NCBI GenBank assembly: GCA_946894095.1
Contig: OX335646.2
Coordinates: forward strand, 15,866,077 to 15,930,076
Source of the DNA: Incurvaria masculella
Lineage: Eukaryota; Arthropoda; Insecta; Lepidoptera; Incurvariidae
Reading direction: 5' to 3'
Length of the DNA stretch: 64,000 nt
Shown: positions 29,101 to 41,100 of the stretch, piece after piece
How the letters are laid out: the number at the start of each line of letters is the position of its first letter
Position numbering within the stretch: position 1 is the stretch's first letter
Position numbers and translations under genes: made by a program
Notes under the pieces: generated by a model
Databases searched by the model: none
Seen by the model: only the letters and a program-made list of their open reading frames with translations
What the model was told of the DNA's origin: nothing

Positions 29101-32100
29101 TGTTCGCATCCAGACGTACTAGATATTTTAATACAAGTGTTCTGTGAGTGTCGATGGAGCTTTGCACTTCGTGTGTAATATATTGAGATTGTGCAGCGTT
29201 ACGTGATGATGCTCTCGAATAAACTGAGTTAAAATAAATCGAAAATAGCTCGCAGATGGCGGGACCATCACTCGCTGCCGCCGCGGGTGACACGGCGAGG
29301 TATCGCATTAGTGCCGCGGTGAGACTTAGCGAAATTCCAGAATGTTTTAGGATTTGATTTTAAGTGTGTCTCAGTCGCGTCAATATATCGGCGCCAACAT
29401 TCCGCCTGTACCCGCTTCTGACGGGCACGGAGCAATGAGAATGCGTCATAGTCGGCGCCCCGTTTGTATAGTTTAAACCTGTGATGGAATTTAACTTTCT
29501 CCTTGATAATCTTTATCAAGGCAGGGGAGAACCAACGTGGATAATCGTTCGTATTGCGAAGGCGACAAGGTACGTATAAATCTATAATTTCGTATAGGAT
29601 GGCGTAAAAAGCCGACACAGCCTCGTCGATGGCACCAGACTCCAGGCAAGACCAGTCCACCCGCGACAAGTTTAAATTAATTTTACTATAGTCTGCCTTA
29701 GCGTCGCAGTAAGTACGGGTAGGCGGATCGCGAAGCTGCAAGCATCGCAGGTCTGGTAAGCATATTTCTAGCGCCGGGTGATGAGGCATGTCCTCGTGAA
29801 GTAGCGGCCGTTCCGCGCGTCGCACCTCCGCCGCGCTCGAGCTCAGTACAAGGTCCAGCATACGACCGTTATCATTAAAAATGCCATTACATTGGTACAT
29901 CCCCGAAAATGACAAGTTTATCCCGCCCGGGATGGTACCATCGCATTGGATGAACGATGGTCGAAGCGGCAATGAAAATTGTCAGTGTTTTCCATCCAGT
30001 TCAATGTAGCCGTGCAATATAAGGAAGGTCCTGGCACGGCACCTAGTTCCCATGTGGTGTGTTGGGCTAATACCATGACAGAACTTGTGGTATTAGCCAT
30101 CCATGTCCAGTCACATAAAAAAAAAAAACTTCCTTCCGAGGTATTTCCCCTACTTTACTAGTTACTTCAAACATGGTTCAAAGTGTCCACCTTGCCGGCA
30201 GACATAATTTTCGCAGTCCCCCGAAAGTTCGAAATCCCATAGGCGTCGTCGGGCACCTTAAGACATCATGGCCTACGCCATATGCAGCGCTTAACATAAA
30301 AAATTACCTGTTTGACGCCAAGGAATTGAGGACCATGAGAGAATCTTCAAGTAAAGTGATTATGTCTAGAGTCTCTTGTGGCTTAATAAGCAGCTCTCCT
30401 CGGTTCTTGAACTGAGTAAACGATAAGTCGACCAAAGCCCAGTCAGTCATCACCTAGAAGTGCAAATAAAATCACGCACACATTATGTATTCTAGATCAC
30501 AAAAGTTAAAAAGACCAAATAATTTATACGTTACTTGTTTCAGTTTGGCTTCAATATCCTTTTCTTTCACAGCACTGATGCAAATATCCTGCAGAAATTA
30601 AGGATTACTTTAGGATGGTTCACAATTTCGACATGCACCTTAAAGCTGTAAGGCAGCAGGATAAGCTTACCAGTAAGAAACAAATGCTAATATCACACCC
30701 AGTCACTGAAGAAACTAATAAAATAACGAATTACTTAATAAATCTGTTGTGAAAGCATATGCCCCAATAGTAAAAGAATTATAAAAAGTCAATTTGCACA
30801 AGGTAGGTGCAGATAAGCAGACATATTTTACGGAACTGGACATATGTGGCTAATACGACGCCATGATATTAGCCTAGCACACTGCATTTTTGAAGGAATT
30901 AGGTACAATGACAGAACCTTTAAATGAAATTAGATGGAAAACAATGTATCATTGCCGCTTCGACTATCTTTCATTATATGCGATGTTAACAACCCGAAGA
31001 GGCTTTAACCCTATTGCCTGGTAAGTAAAGAAAAGCCTTAAGAGAGTCTGACGCCAGGTAATGTTGGTATTGCACCGAGCTCAGTTACCTCAACATCCTC
31101 CTTGTTCTCGAGCAGAGGAGCCTCCATCACGTTGGCCAGCAGGAACGAGTCCGACTCCACATCCAGTGTGCAGTCTGAAAAGACAAGATGTAGTAAGGTT
31201 GTTAGGATTTATAACTAAACAATAACAAATAATTAAATTAAACATTAAGTCATACTAAAAACGTATGATACTTTTGAGATTACCGCAGTCATTGAACATG
31301 AAAAGCCGCAAGTTTTCAAACATATACTAAGAACTGTCAAATATTGCTACAGGGTAGCAGAGCTCTACAAGAATATCTTTAAGATAGGTTGTCACTGTAA
31401 GCATTCGATCACATTCATATAGCATAGAGAAAGAGTAAAATAATATTGTCATAAGCATATGTACAGCTGATGCATACATGGAATTATGGTATAAGGATTG
31501 AACTACCATTGAAAGCAAAAATAAACAGTAACCTTTTACCTAAAATGAGGTAAATATGGAACAGTTAGATATGCATTCGGTACTGGTGTATCTGATGTGC
31601 ATTGGTATCGTCCCCAAACCCCACAATTTTGATTGTTTACCCATCCATTCATCCAAAAATAAGCGACGAGGATTAATGCGCCGAAGGTTTCTCGAACGGA
31701 GCTGATTTTGTTAGTAAAATTTGATATTTTGTTCAACGGTATAATTTGTAACAATAAAATAAAAATAACAAAAAATTTGAGATTTTGCTTTAGGAAAATG
31801 GCCGCTATAACTTTTGACATTTAGAGCATCCTTAGATAAAAACCCGTTACATAAAATTGCTCGTAAATATGTCAACATATAAAAAAGCATAGTTGTCCTG
31901 AAGACCCGATTATTGCATTGTTTCCATAGCGAATATATAAAGGTATCCTCAACCAACCCATTAGTTTCTCAAGCCTTCTCCAATGGCGATCCTTCATGGA
32001 CTTGTCGGCCATGAGCTCAAGCAGGGGACAGGTCTGGTTAAAGTCGTCGATCTTGGACTTGAGGTCGATAAACGCGGGCCAATCCTTCATCGCTTTCGGT

Positions 32101-35100
32101 AACTTACGGCACCTGGACATGTCCAATATCCAAGCTAGATTAAAATTCTTAACACCACTTTCAATTCCATTCCTGTATTTACTGAACATACAAAAAACTG
32201 CAGAAGTGAATTAGCATACCATAGGTATTATCTGGTGTTAGGTTAGGTTTTCAAATGAAATGTTTGCAGATTGATATCCTTTTAATTGTACTTTGTATTT
32301 ATTTCTTTGTTCAGTTTCAAATCACAATAGATTGCTCACAGATTTTCCCTTTGAAAAATCTCATTTCTGGTCAATCTGGTTGTGGTACGTTCTCCTAGGC
32401 TACCCAGGCACTACACTTTCACAAATTTCTACTCTGTTAATCTCTTTCGTCAATCATTCGCTCTACACGTCCAAACCACCACGAAATACCTTCCTGGATT
32501 CTTGTCATTGTCTTGTTTTAGTTGATACTGCTCTCTAACTCAACTTTTGCAAAGCTAGTCCGTTAAACTCGATCCACAAACTTTCCTGTGGGAATGCATT
32601 TCAAGAGCATTCATTTCAACCTTCGTGCTTCTTCTGTCATACCCAAGTCAGGCTTCAATTAATAAATGTAGGCACCAGCACACTATTAAGAACCGGCACC
32701 CTAGCTGTGACGTAATCGTCTGGCTTTAATCGCGGCATACATATGGTATCCATCATCATCCTCTACTACTTCTTAATCCAGGTGAACAATGTGAGCCTAA
32801 TCCAATGACAAGAACTGGTTGAAAATAAAATTGTTGTATTTGTAAAAAACAGATAGCAAATAAACTTTGGCAAGACCTTTTAACAAAACAGGATTGCGAG
32901 AAATAAGGTAATGTTAAAACCAACCGAATATCAAAGTCTTGCAGCTGCGACACAATCATCTCAATATCGATTTCATTCCAGGGGGTTTCAAAGTACCCAT
33001 CGATAGAATTCATCACAGCCAAATACAGACTGTACCTGTTAGGACAGAAAAAATATTCAGCAAAATAGGTATTAAATAAACAAAAAATATTGCAAAGCAA
33101 CCGTGGTCTGACTTACAGTTTGCTCAATAAATTGAATTCCTTCTTCTTCTGATGTAAAATCGGATAATCCTTGACCTCCATTCCAAACAGGTTCTCACCA
33201 TTGGAATACATTTCGAATCTCCTCCAAAGGTCATCGAATCTCGATTGAAACAATATAACCCTGAAAACAATTTTTTTCAATAAAGCAATAAAGGACTGTT
33301 TACGAACTGTACGGTCTCTAACGGGTCACAGGTTGTATCCTTAGCGGAATAAGTGACCGCATATTCTGTGCCATTGCTGGCATTTATCACTGATTCACCG
33401 ATAACAGGATTCGTCACTTCGATCTGGGATACGGGTATGTTACGACCAATTCAGTCAGGTTGTGTATCGAAGCGAAGTTGCAAACAACCGTCAGCCGGGG
33501 CGTAGCCACGACGCGTGGTCACCGTTAAAGAAAGACCAACTCCGCGGAGGGGTGGTCTGCGGCTTTACTCAGGTACTCCATAAGACGAGTAGTCTCCGTG
33601 TTCTGGTTTTTAGGTATGTATAGAATGAATCCATAGCACGGAGAGTTTGGGGTCCTCCATGCACTACAAACAGCGACAGCAAATATCCGATCTGACAAAT
33701 AGGCATACCCCGGAAGGATTTTTCAAGATTCATGCAGGTACGATGTGACGGCAGGTGGTGATATTACGGTCTCCGTAAGATAGAGCAGAACCGACTTATG
33801 CTGCTCAAAATTCAGTGGTATGACTATTTCTCAGTTTCACCGATACTTTCACTCCCGTTCTTAAAATCCATTCATTATTGTCATTGCATTAATTTATTAA
33901 ATGACTTAAATTTTGAAGTCATTTACAAAAGTGAAAACCTATCCTACCTAACTTGCAAATTTATTACAAGTTAATGTAATGTATGTCTTTAACTTCTTAA
34001 CATGTCAAACAATTTAGTGTGGCAGTGACCTGTCGCTGGCCTCGCGCGCGGAGAGTCCCGGCGTCATGGGACCAAACGCGTCGTAGTCAGCGTCGAACTT
34101 CAGTACATCCTCGCCGAAGGATGAAACACCTTCCGTCAGTTCCCGCTGCAGTGGACCCTGCATGTCCACGATGCGCTGCTGTACCTGCGCCGCCTGCCGG
34201 CCGACACACACTACTTAAGAAATGAAAGTAATTAGTCATTGTGTTTATTTATTTATAAGCAAAACCTAACAGCGATTTACATATAATGTTGCAGGGAAAA
34301 TTTTCTATGTAAAAACTCCACTCACCACTAAAACTAATCGATGCTACCTTACATATAATTATTATTGATACACATAAAATTATACTGCAATGAAAAAATG
34401 GGTACTTATGTGTATTGTCACATTAGAACTGGGACTGGGGCACAAGGCATTTGCCTCGGGAAGAAGGCACCCTTGGCTGAATGAGCATCTGCCTCCCACG
34501 GCAGCCTCGTGAGGCTGCTCGCCCAGTCAGTACGTGGCTTAATTTGTACACGAGGCTGCCATCGTTTGCCGGCGGGGTAAGGGGTGCTAAGAATCCCTGG
34601 GTATGATCTGCCCACACCCAACTACACTTGGCTCCCTACAATAACAACGACGACGCAAGAGAAACTGGTCGAGCTATATGACCAGTGCGTCCTCCCGGTT
34701 ATGACGTACGGATGTGCGTCCAAAGGTTGAAAGTTGCCCAGCGAGCAATGGAGCGAGCCATGCTGGGAATATCGCTACGGGATATGGTGCGTAACGAGGC
34801 AATCCGCCGACGTACGAAAGTAGTCGATATTGGACACCGGGTGGCTAAGCTCAAGTGGCAGTGGACTGACGACGACCGTTGGAGTAACCGTGTCCTACAC
34901 TGGCGGCCGTGGACAGCAAAACGGAGTGTGGGAAGAACACCCGCCAGGTGCGACGACGACATCAAGTGCGTCGGCGGAAAGCAGTGGTTCCGTACCGCTG
35001 AGGGCCGGGAGGACTGGAAGAAAATTGTAGAAGCGTATGTCCAGCAGTGGACGCAAACACGCTAACTGACTGAATGACTGTGATCAATCTGTGGTAAGGG

Positions 35101-38100
35101 TAAAGTCCTTCAGGTAAGACTTTAAAACAGTAGAAAGCATGGTAATTTGTTAGGACGTCGAAGAGATGCTTGCCTCAATATATTTGGGAGCTATGGGGTT
35201 TAGTATGATCAACTGGCTTGCACTTAAGCCTTTCATCACAAGAGATGAAAGAAGTGTTAATGTATTTACTAGCTGCGGTACCCGGCTCCGCTCGGGTTAG
35301 TGTCGACTAAATTATTTCATGGATAAAAAGTAGCCCACATGGCTGATCCAAAATAGGGTCAAACTGGTCCAGGACAATGTATCCATCTACCAAATTTAAT
35401 CAAGATCGTTCAAGATGTAATAGCATGATTTAATGAGAAACATCCAATAATTCCCATTTAGAGCTTCGTTGACATTTGGTGGCTATTTAAAAAAAAAAGC
35501 ATTTGCCGCCAGAACATTTCTGCACTTGCACTGCAACATTGTTTACCTAGTAAGTAAGTAATGTGAAACATAGGTAAGTTTAGCGTGGACTCCAACCCAC
35601 AGCTAGCCTCAACATCGAAAACAGTAACCCATCTCGAACCTGACTGCTCCCAGAGATCCTATACATTGATAAAATACGCACATAAACCGGGTAAGTGGTT
35701 CGGAAGTTATAAGAATTTAATACTCACTACTCACCCTTCAGGTAATGAAGCGTTTATGTAGCGTTTATGTAGTATAATTATGTAGCCTATAAGTTTTGAT
35801 TAGAATCAGGCTAGACGTAGATACAATCCGCATCTAAATCGAGTAATTGGTTCTCAAGGATTTTGCCAAGTAGTCCTAAAGTTGCGGGAAATACCAAGCC
35901 GTATAGCAGGCGCAAATCTTTAATGCCGCTCTTTCGTTGTGTTCGCGCATGTGTACAGTCAAGATTAAATGTTCAATTTAATTTTTTTTTAAGAAAATGG
36001 TATTCACGCACATGAACACGAGTGCTATTTGCAGAATTCACCGGAAAGCAAGGATACATCATTTAAGAAAAGAAAAAAATAATTAATTTAAAAATAGAGG
36101 AATACCCGCCATTGCCGAAAGGTTTGCATGCTTGTTAATTTTCAGCCTTATAATGTGCTTATAACGTACTTCTTTTTACAGCTATCTTTCTTTGATAAAT
36201 GTGTGCTTGCTGCAGGGTTGATTTTACAAATATAAATCATTTCACTTTAATTAACTTAAATGCGAATAATATAAGAAAATATATTGTTTTATAAATGAGA
36301 AATCCTCTTTGCATGGGACTTTAGGGCTGATTTGTTTTGTTCATCAATTAAATCCTTTGATTAGTAATTAATACGAATTGTTTTGTAGTTCTCACTTGGA
36401 CGAGTTATTTTTTAATAGGTCGGGGAAAAAGTCTTTTCGCATTATAGTATGTATGAACTTGTAATAAAATCTCTTTGGCTATACTATTTGTATCTGGCTG
36501 GTTTTGGTATCATTGAAAGTTTAAATTTTAAAGAACATAATTCCAAATTCAAATTAGGAAAATGTGTGATTCTCATTTGTTTTTCGTACTGTCAAAATGA
36601 GTGAATCTAATGAAGAAATTCGATACATTTTAAAATTTTACTACAAAAAAGGTAAAAATGCAACGCAAGCCGCGAAAAAAATTTGCGATGTTTATGGACC
36701 TAGTGCAGTGTCTGTAAGAGTAGCACAAATTTGGTTTCAGCGTTTTCAATCCGGAAATTTTAATGTCAAAGATGCACGTCGCTCTGGTCGCCCTATTACG
36801 GATAAAATGGATACCATTTTTGAAAAAGTGGAGCAAGATCGGCATATCAGTAGTTACGACGTAGCTGAAGAACTAGGAATTGACCACAAAACAGTTTTGG
36901 CGCATTTGAAAAAAACTGGGTACACAAAAAAGCTCGATATTTGGGTACCTCACGAGCTCACTGAAAGAAACCTAATGAACCGTGTACTCATTTGTGATTC
37001 TTTATTACGACGTAATGAAACCGAACCATTTTTGAAGAAGCTGATAACTGGTGATGAAAAGTGGATCACGTACGACAAGAACGTGCGAAAAAGGTCGTGG
37101 TCAAAGGCCGGTCAAGCTTCACAGACTGTGGCGAAACCCGGGTTAACTCGCAACAAGGTGATGCTGTGTGTGTGGTGGGATTGGAAGGGCATTATTCATT
37201 ATGAGCTGTTACCACCAGGCAGGACCATCGATTCTGAACTCTACTGCGAACAACTGATGAGATTAAAGCAAGAAGTTGAGAGAAAGCGGCCGGAATTAAT
37301 CAACAGAAGGGGTGTGGTTTTTCATCATGATAACGCTAGACCTCACACATCTTTAGCCACTCAGCAAAAACTAAGAGAGTTTGGCTGGGAGGTGTTAATG
37401 CATCCGCCGTATAGTCCTGACCTTGCACCTTCAGATTTCCACCTGTTTAGGTCTCTTCAGAATTATTTAGGCAGTGTCAGGTTAACATCACGAGAGGACT
37501 GCCAAAACCACTTGTCGCGGTATATTGATCAGAAGTCCCAATATTTCTATAGCAATGGGATCATGTCCCTACCTACAAGATGGTAAAAAGTTATCGAACA
37601 AAATGGTGCCTACATACTTTAGTTAAATGTAAATAAACCATATTAAAAAATGTTTTGAATTTTCTTAAAAAATGCGAAGAAACTTTTTCCCCAACCATAT
37701 ATTAGAACTAAAAAAATATTACATACTAGGTTTACTTCACAAACTAACACTTCATAACTGTAGGTACCGAAAGTATTATAGAAAGCACAAAAACCACCAC
37801 CTAACTAAATCTCTGAGCGTACAAGCGCTCGTTGCAGAGCGGGGATTGCGGGGTTAGTTACGGGGAAGGCGCGGGCGCAAACAAGCGGTTGCTAAGGCAA
37901 CGAGGTGGCGTGGGGGTGAGCGCGTCATTTCTCCCGCCCCGCGCCCCGCACGCTCACCGAGCTGACCTGAAATTCGACTACTGCGCAGGTACATACAGCG
38001 GCATTTAAGTTTTGCGCGTACTATACTTCGGTACAATTAGTAAAAGTAAGCGAGCCCCCCCCCCCCCCCCCTCCAGCTGCCGCCGTCCCGCCGAGCCGTG

Positions 38101-41100
38101 CATAGCATTGCAGTTTGTATGACAGCCACATCTTAGCGTAAGCGGAACTGAATTCTATTTAGCCTATCCTAAATCCCGGGTAGTCAAATGTACCTGTATA
38201 AGGTTTCATCTCATGCGGATAATCGGTTTAAGAATTATGGAGGAATATACATACATACATACAGAAATGATTTCTAAAAAAGTTTTAGTATCATAAATAA
38301 AGTCTACAAACCTAATATCTTATAAAACAAAGCCACTTACTCCATGAATATCCCTTACAGATTTATTATTAGTATAGATTTTACATTATTATTGCTGTTA
38401 TGTTATTCACATTATTATAAATTAACCAAAACAACCAAAAAAGGACCAATTACTTACCTACCTACAACCTATAATCATTGGGGGAACGGCAGAACGTCTA
38501 ATATGCAGATCGTATAATGTCATATTTTAACAAAATTTTAAAACCATGCACAACCTATAATCGGCAGATCGTATAATTTTATACGTAATGCATGAAGAAG
38601 TTAAAAAAATAAAATTTCTTATTTCTCCATGCATAACGTATAATAGTCACAACGTATAATATTATGATCATTATTTAACAAAAAAAGTAAGCCATGCATA
38701 TCAAATAATACAAAAACTTTTCATACGATAAGCGCCCTTATGAATATACTTTTAAAGCGTATACTCGCACGCCACTTTTCGACCGTCTCAATTAGCGTTG
38801 TAGCAAATTGTTACTCTTCAACAAATATCGATTCGTAGCAATTTCAGCCTTAAATGTATCGTTATCAGGGCGCTTTATGCAGTGCTTCTTGGCATATTAT
38901 ACGTTCTGCATGGTTTTCTTTTTTTGTGAATTCATGTTAGGAATATTATACGTTGTGACTATTATACGTTCTGCATGATGCAAAGAGTTGATTTTATTTT
39001 TAAACTTTATTCATGCACAACGTATAACATTATACGTTGTGAATATTATACGATATGCATGGTTTTAATTTTTTGGAAAAAAATACTATTATACGTTGTG
39101 AATATTATACGTAGTGAATACGACTCTAATAATTTAAATAAAAACGAAGTAATTCTTTATAATGAACAGGTAAGTAACCTATCTATATAATGAAAATAAA
39201 AATTAAGTATCTTTTTGTATGTGTAACTCCTATATTACTTTAAGTACAATGCGTTTTTAACAAATCGCTAGTGCCTTGAAAATTCGCCAAACGGACACAA
39301 CCGGCATCAAGTCTGCCCTCACGTGTCTGGCCGTGCTCGGGTAGCGCAATCAGCCATGAGCGACTTCTTCCCCCCCCCTCAGCCGCCCTGCCCCGCCCCG
39401 CCCCCGCCCCCGGCCCCGCTCCCCTTAGTGTGAAGTAGCGCTACCGGCATCGTTTTCGCAGCCCCGTGAAAGTTCGAAAGCCCATGGGCACAATATCTTG
39501 ATAAATTGTAGCCTATGTGTTATTCTGATGTATAAGCTATATTATTGTAAAGTTTCATTAAAATCCATTCAGTAGTTTTTACGTGAAAGAGTAACAAACA
39601 TCCATCCATCCATCCATCCATTATTACAAACTTTCCCCTTTAAAATATTTACTAGCTGCGGTACCCGGCTCCGCTCGGGTTAGTGTCGGCTAAATTATCT
39701 CATGGATAAAAAGTAGCCCACATGACTGGTCCAAAATAGGGTCAAACTGGTCCAGGACAATGTATCCATGTACCAAATTTAATCAAGATCGTTCGAGCCG
39801 AAATAGCATGATTTAATGAGAAACATCCAATAATTCCCATTTAGAGCTTCGTTGACGTTTGGTGGCTATTTAAAAAAAAACATTTGCCGCGAGAACCTTT
39901 CTGCACTTTCACTGCTACATTGCTTACCTAGCAAGTAACGTGTAACGTAAGTAAGTTTTGCGTGGACTCCAACCCACAGCCAGCCTCAACATCGAAAACA
40001 GTAACCCATCTCGAACCTGACTGCTCCCAGAGATGCTATACATTGATAAAATACGCATATAAATCAGGTAAGTGGTTCGCATGTTATAAGACTTTAAGAC
40101 TCACTACTTACCCTTCTGGTAATGAAGCGTTATATTATGTAATCTATAAGTTTTTAGTAGAATCAGGCTAGACGTAGATACAATGCACATCTAAATCGAG
40201 TAATTGGTTCTCAAGGATTTTATTCTGTTGGTCGCTCCTCCGGCGATTTAGCGTGATGCCAAGTAGTCCTAAAGTTGCAGGAAATACCAAGCCGTACTTC
40301 AGTAAAAGTAAGCGCTGCCGCCGCAAAGCCGAGCCGTGCATAGCATTGCAGTTTGTATGACAGCCCCATCTTAGCGTAAGCGGAACTGAATTCTATTTAG
40401 CCAATCCTAATTCCCGGGTAGTTAAATGTACATGTACTAAGTTTTACAAATCGCTAGTGCCTTGAAAATTCGCCAAACGGACACCAAACAGTCACGACGT
40501 CTGCCCTCCCCCCGCCGCCGCTCCCCGCCTCCGCCCCCGGCTCCTCTCCCCCTAGTGTGAAGTATCGCTACCGGCATCGTTTTCGCAGCCCCGTGAAAGT
40601 TCTAAAGCCCATGGGCACATAAATTGTAGCCTATGTGTTATTCTGATGTATAAGCTATATTATTGTAAAGTTTCAATAGAATCCATTCAGTAGTTTTTAC
40701 GTGAAAGAGTAACAAACATCCATCCATCCATCCATCCATCCATCCATCCATCCATCCATTATTACAAACTTTCCCCTTTATAATATTTATTAGATTAGAT
40801 TATTAGATTGGATGCATTATTAGAGAGACTTACAGTAGCCAACATGTTCTGGAAAGAATAACGCAATCCATCCACCATATCAGAGTCCTCTCTGGGAATG
40901 TCGATTTGAAACTGGTTGAATGTGGTGTAAGATTCTTCTATCAGATCGAGCTCCATATCCATTCTGAAATCATACGATATTTTTTTATATTCCTACAGTG
41001 GAACGTCAATTATAGGACGCCGCTATACGGTTGTCACGTAATCATGACTCGTGGCTATGCACGCAAATAGACGTAATAAGGCGGTAGACAAGAAGGAGAC

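Larger units (their letters stand above)
27181..30128 (+). mobile_element. SINE with 5S rRNA-derived head, copy A, split by the LINE
   Basis: The two parts are 27181-27350 and 29916-30128. The head contains ccgaagttaagcaacg and cggatgggtgacc, which match the middle of eukaryotic 5S rRNA, including its internal pol III promoter boxes. The body continues ggtccccttccttatttact, then (after the LINE) cccgcccgggatggtacc, ccagttcaatgtagccgtgc and tgtggtattagccatccatg, ending in a poly-A tract. Copy B (57880-58259) shows the uninterrupted order. Confidence 0.88.
35268..39650 (+). mobile_element. Helitron-like lepidopteran repeat, copy 1, split by later insertions
   Basis: Begins actagctgcggtacccggct and ends with a CATC microsatellite and ttacaaactttcccctttaa. 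Compared with copy 2 (39651-40789) it contains two extra blocks. One runs about 35912-38035 and includes mariner copy 1. The other runs about 38200-39240 and includes the ttatacg-rich foldback. Matching segments are 35268-35911, 38036-38190 and 39245-39650. It has no coding capacity, and the Helitron assignment rests on tandem arrangement and general resemblance only. Confidence 0.6.

Noticed and set aside
34418..34621. Minus-strand ORFs of 64-67 codons
   Set aside because: GC-rich noncoding stretch beside an RTE remnant; the peptides resemble no known protein.
36630..36845. Minus-strand ORF inside mariner copy 1 (also 61378-61593 in copy 2)
   Set aside because: It is antisense to the transposase N-terminus and is conserved only because the sense frame is.
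34194..40833. LTR retrotransposon or endogenous virus in the largest intron
   Set aside because: No paired long terminal repeats, primer-binding site, gag, protease or integrase motif was seen; the direct repeats there are the two tandem Helitron-like copies.
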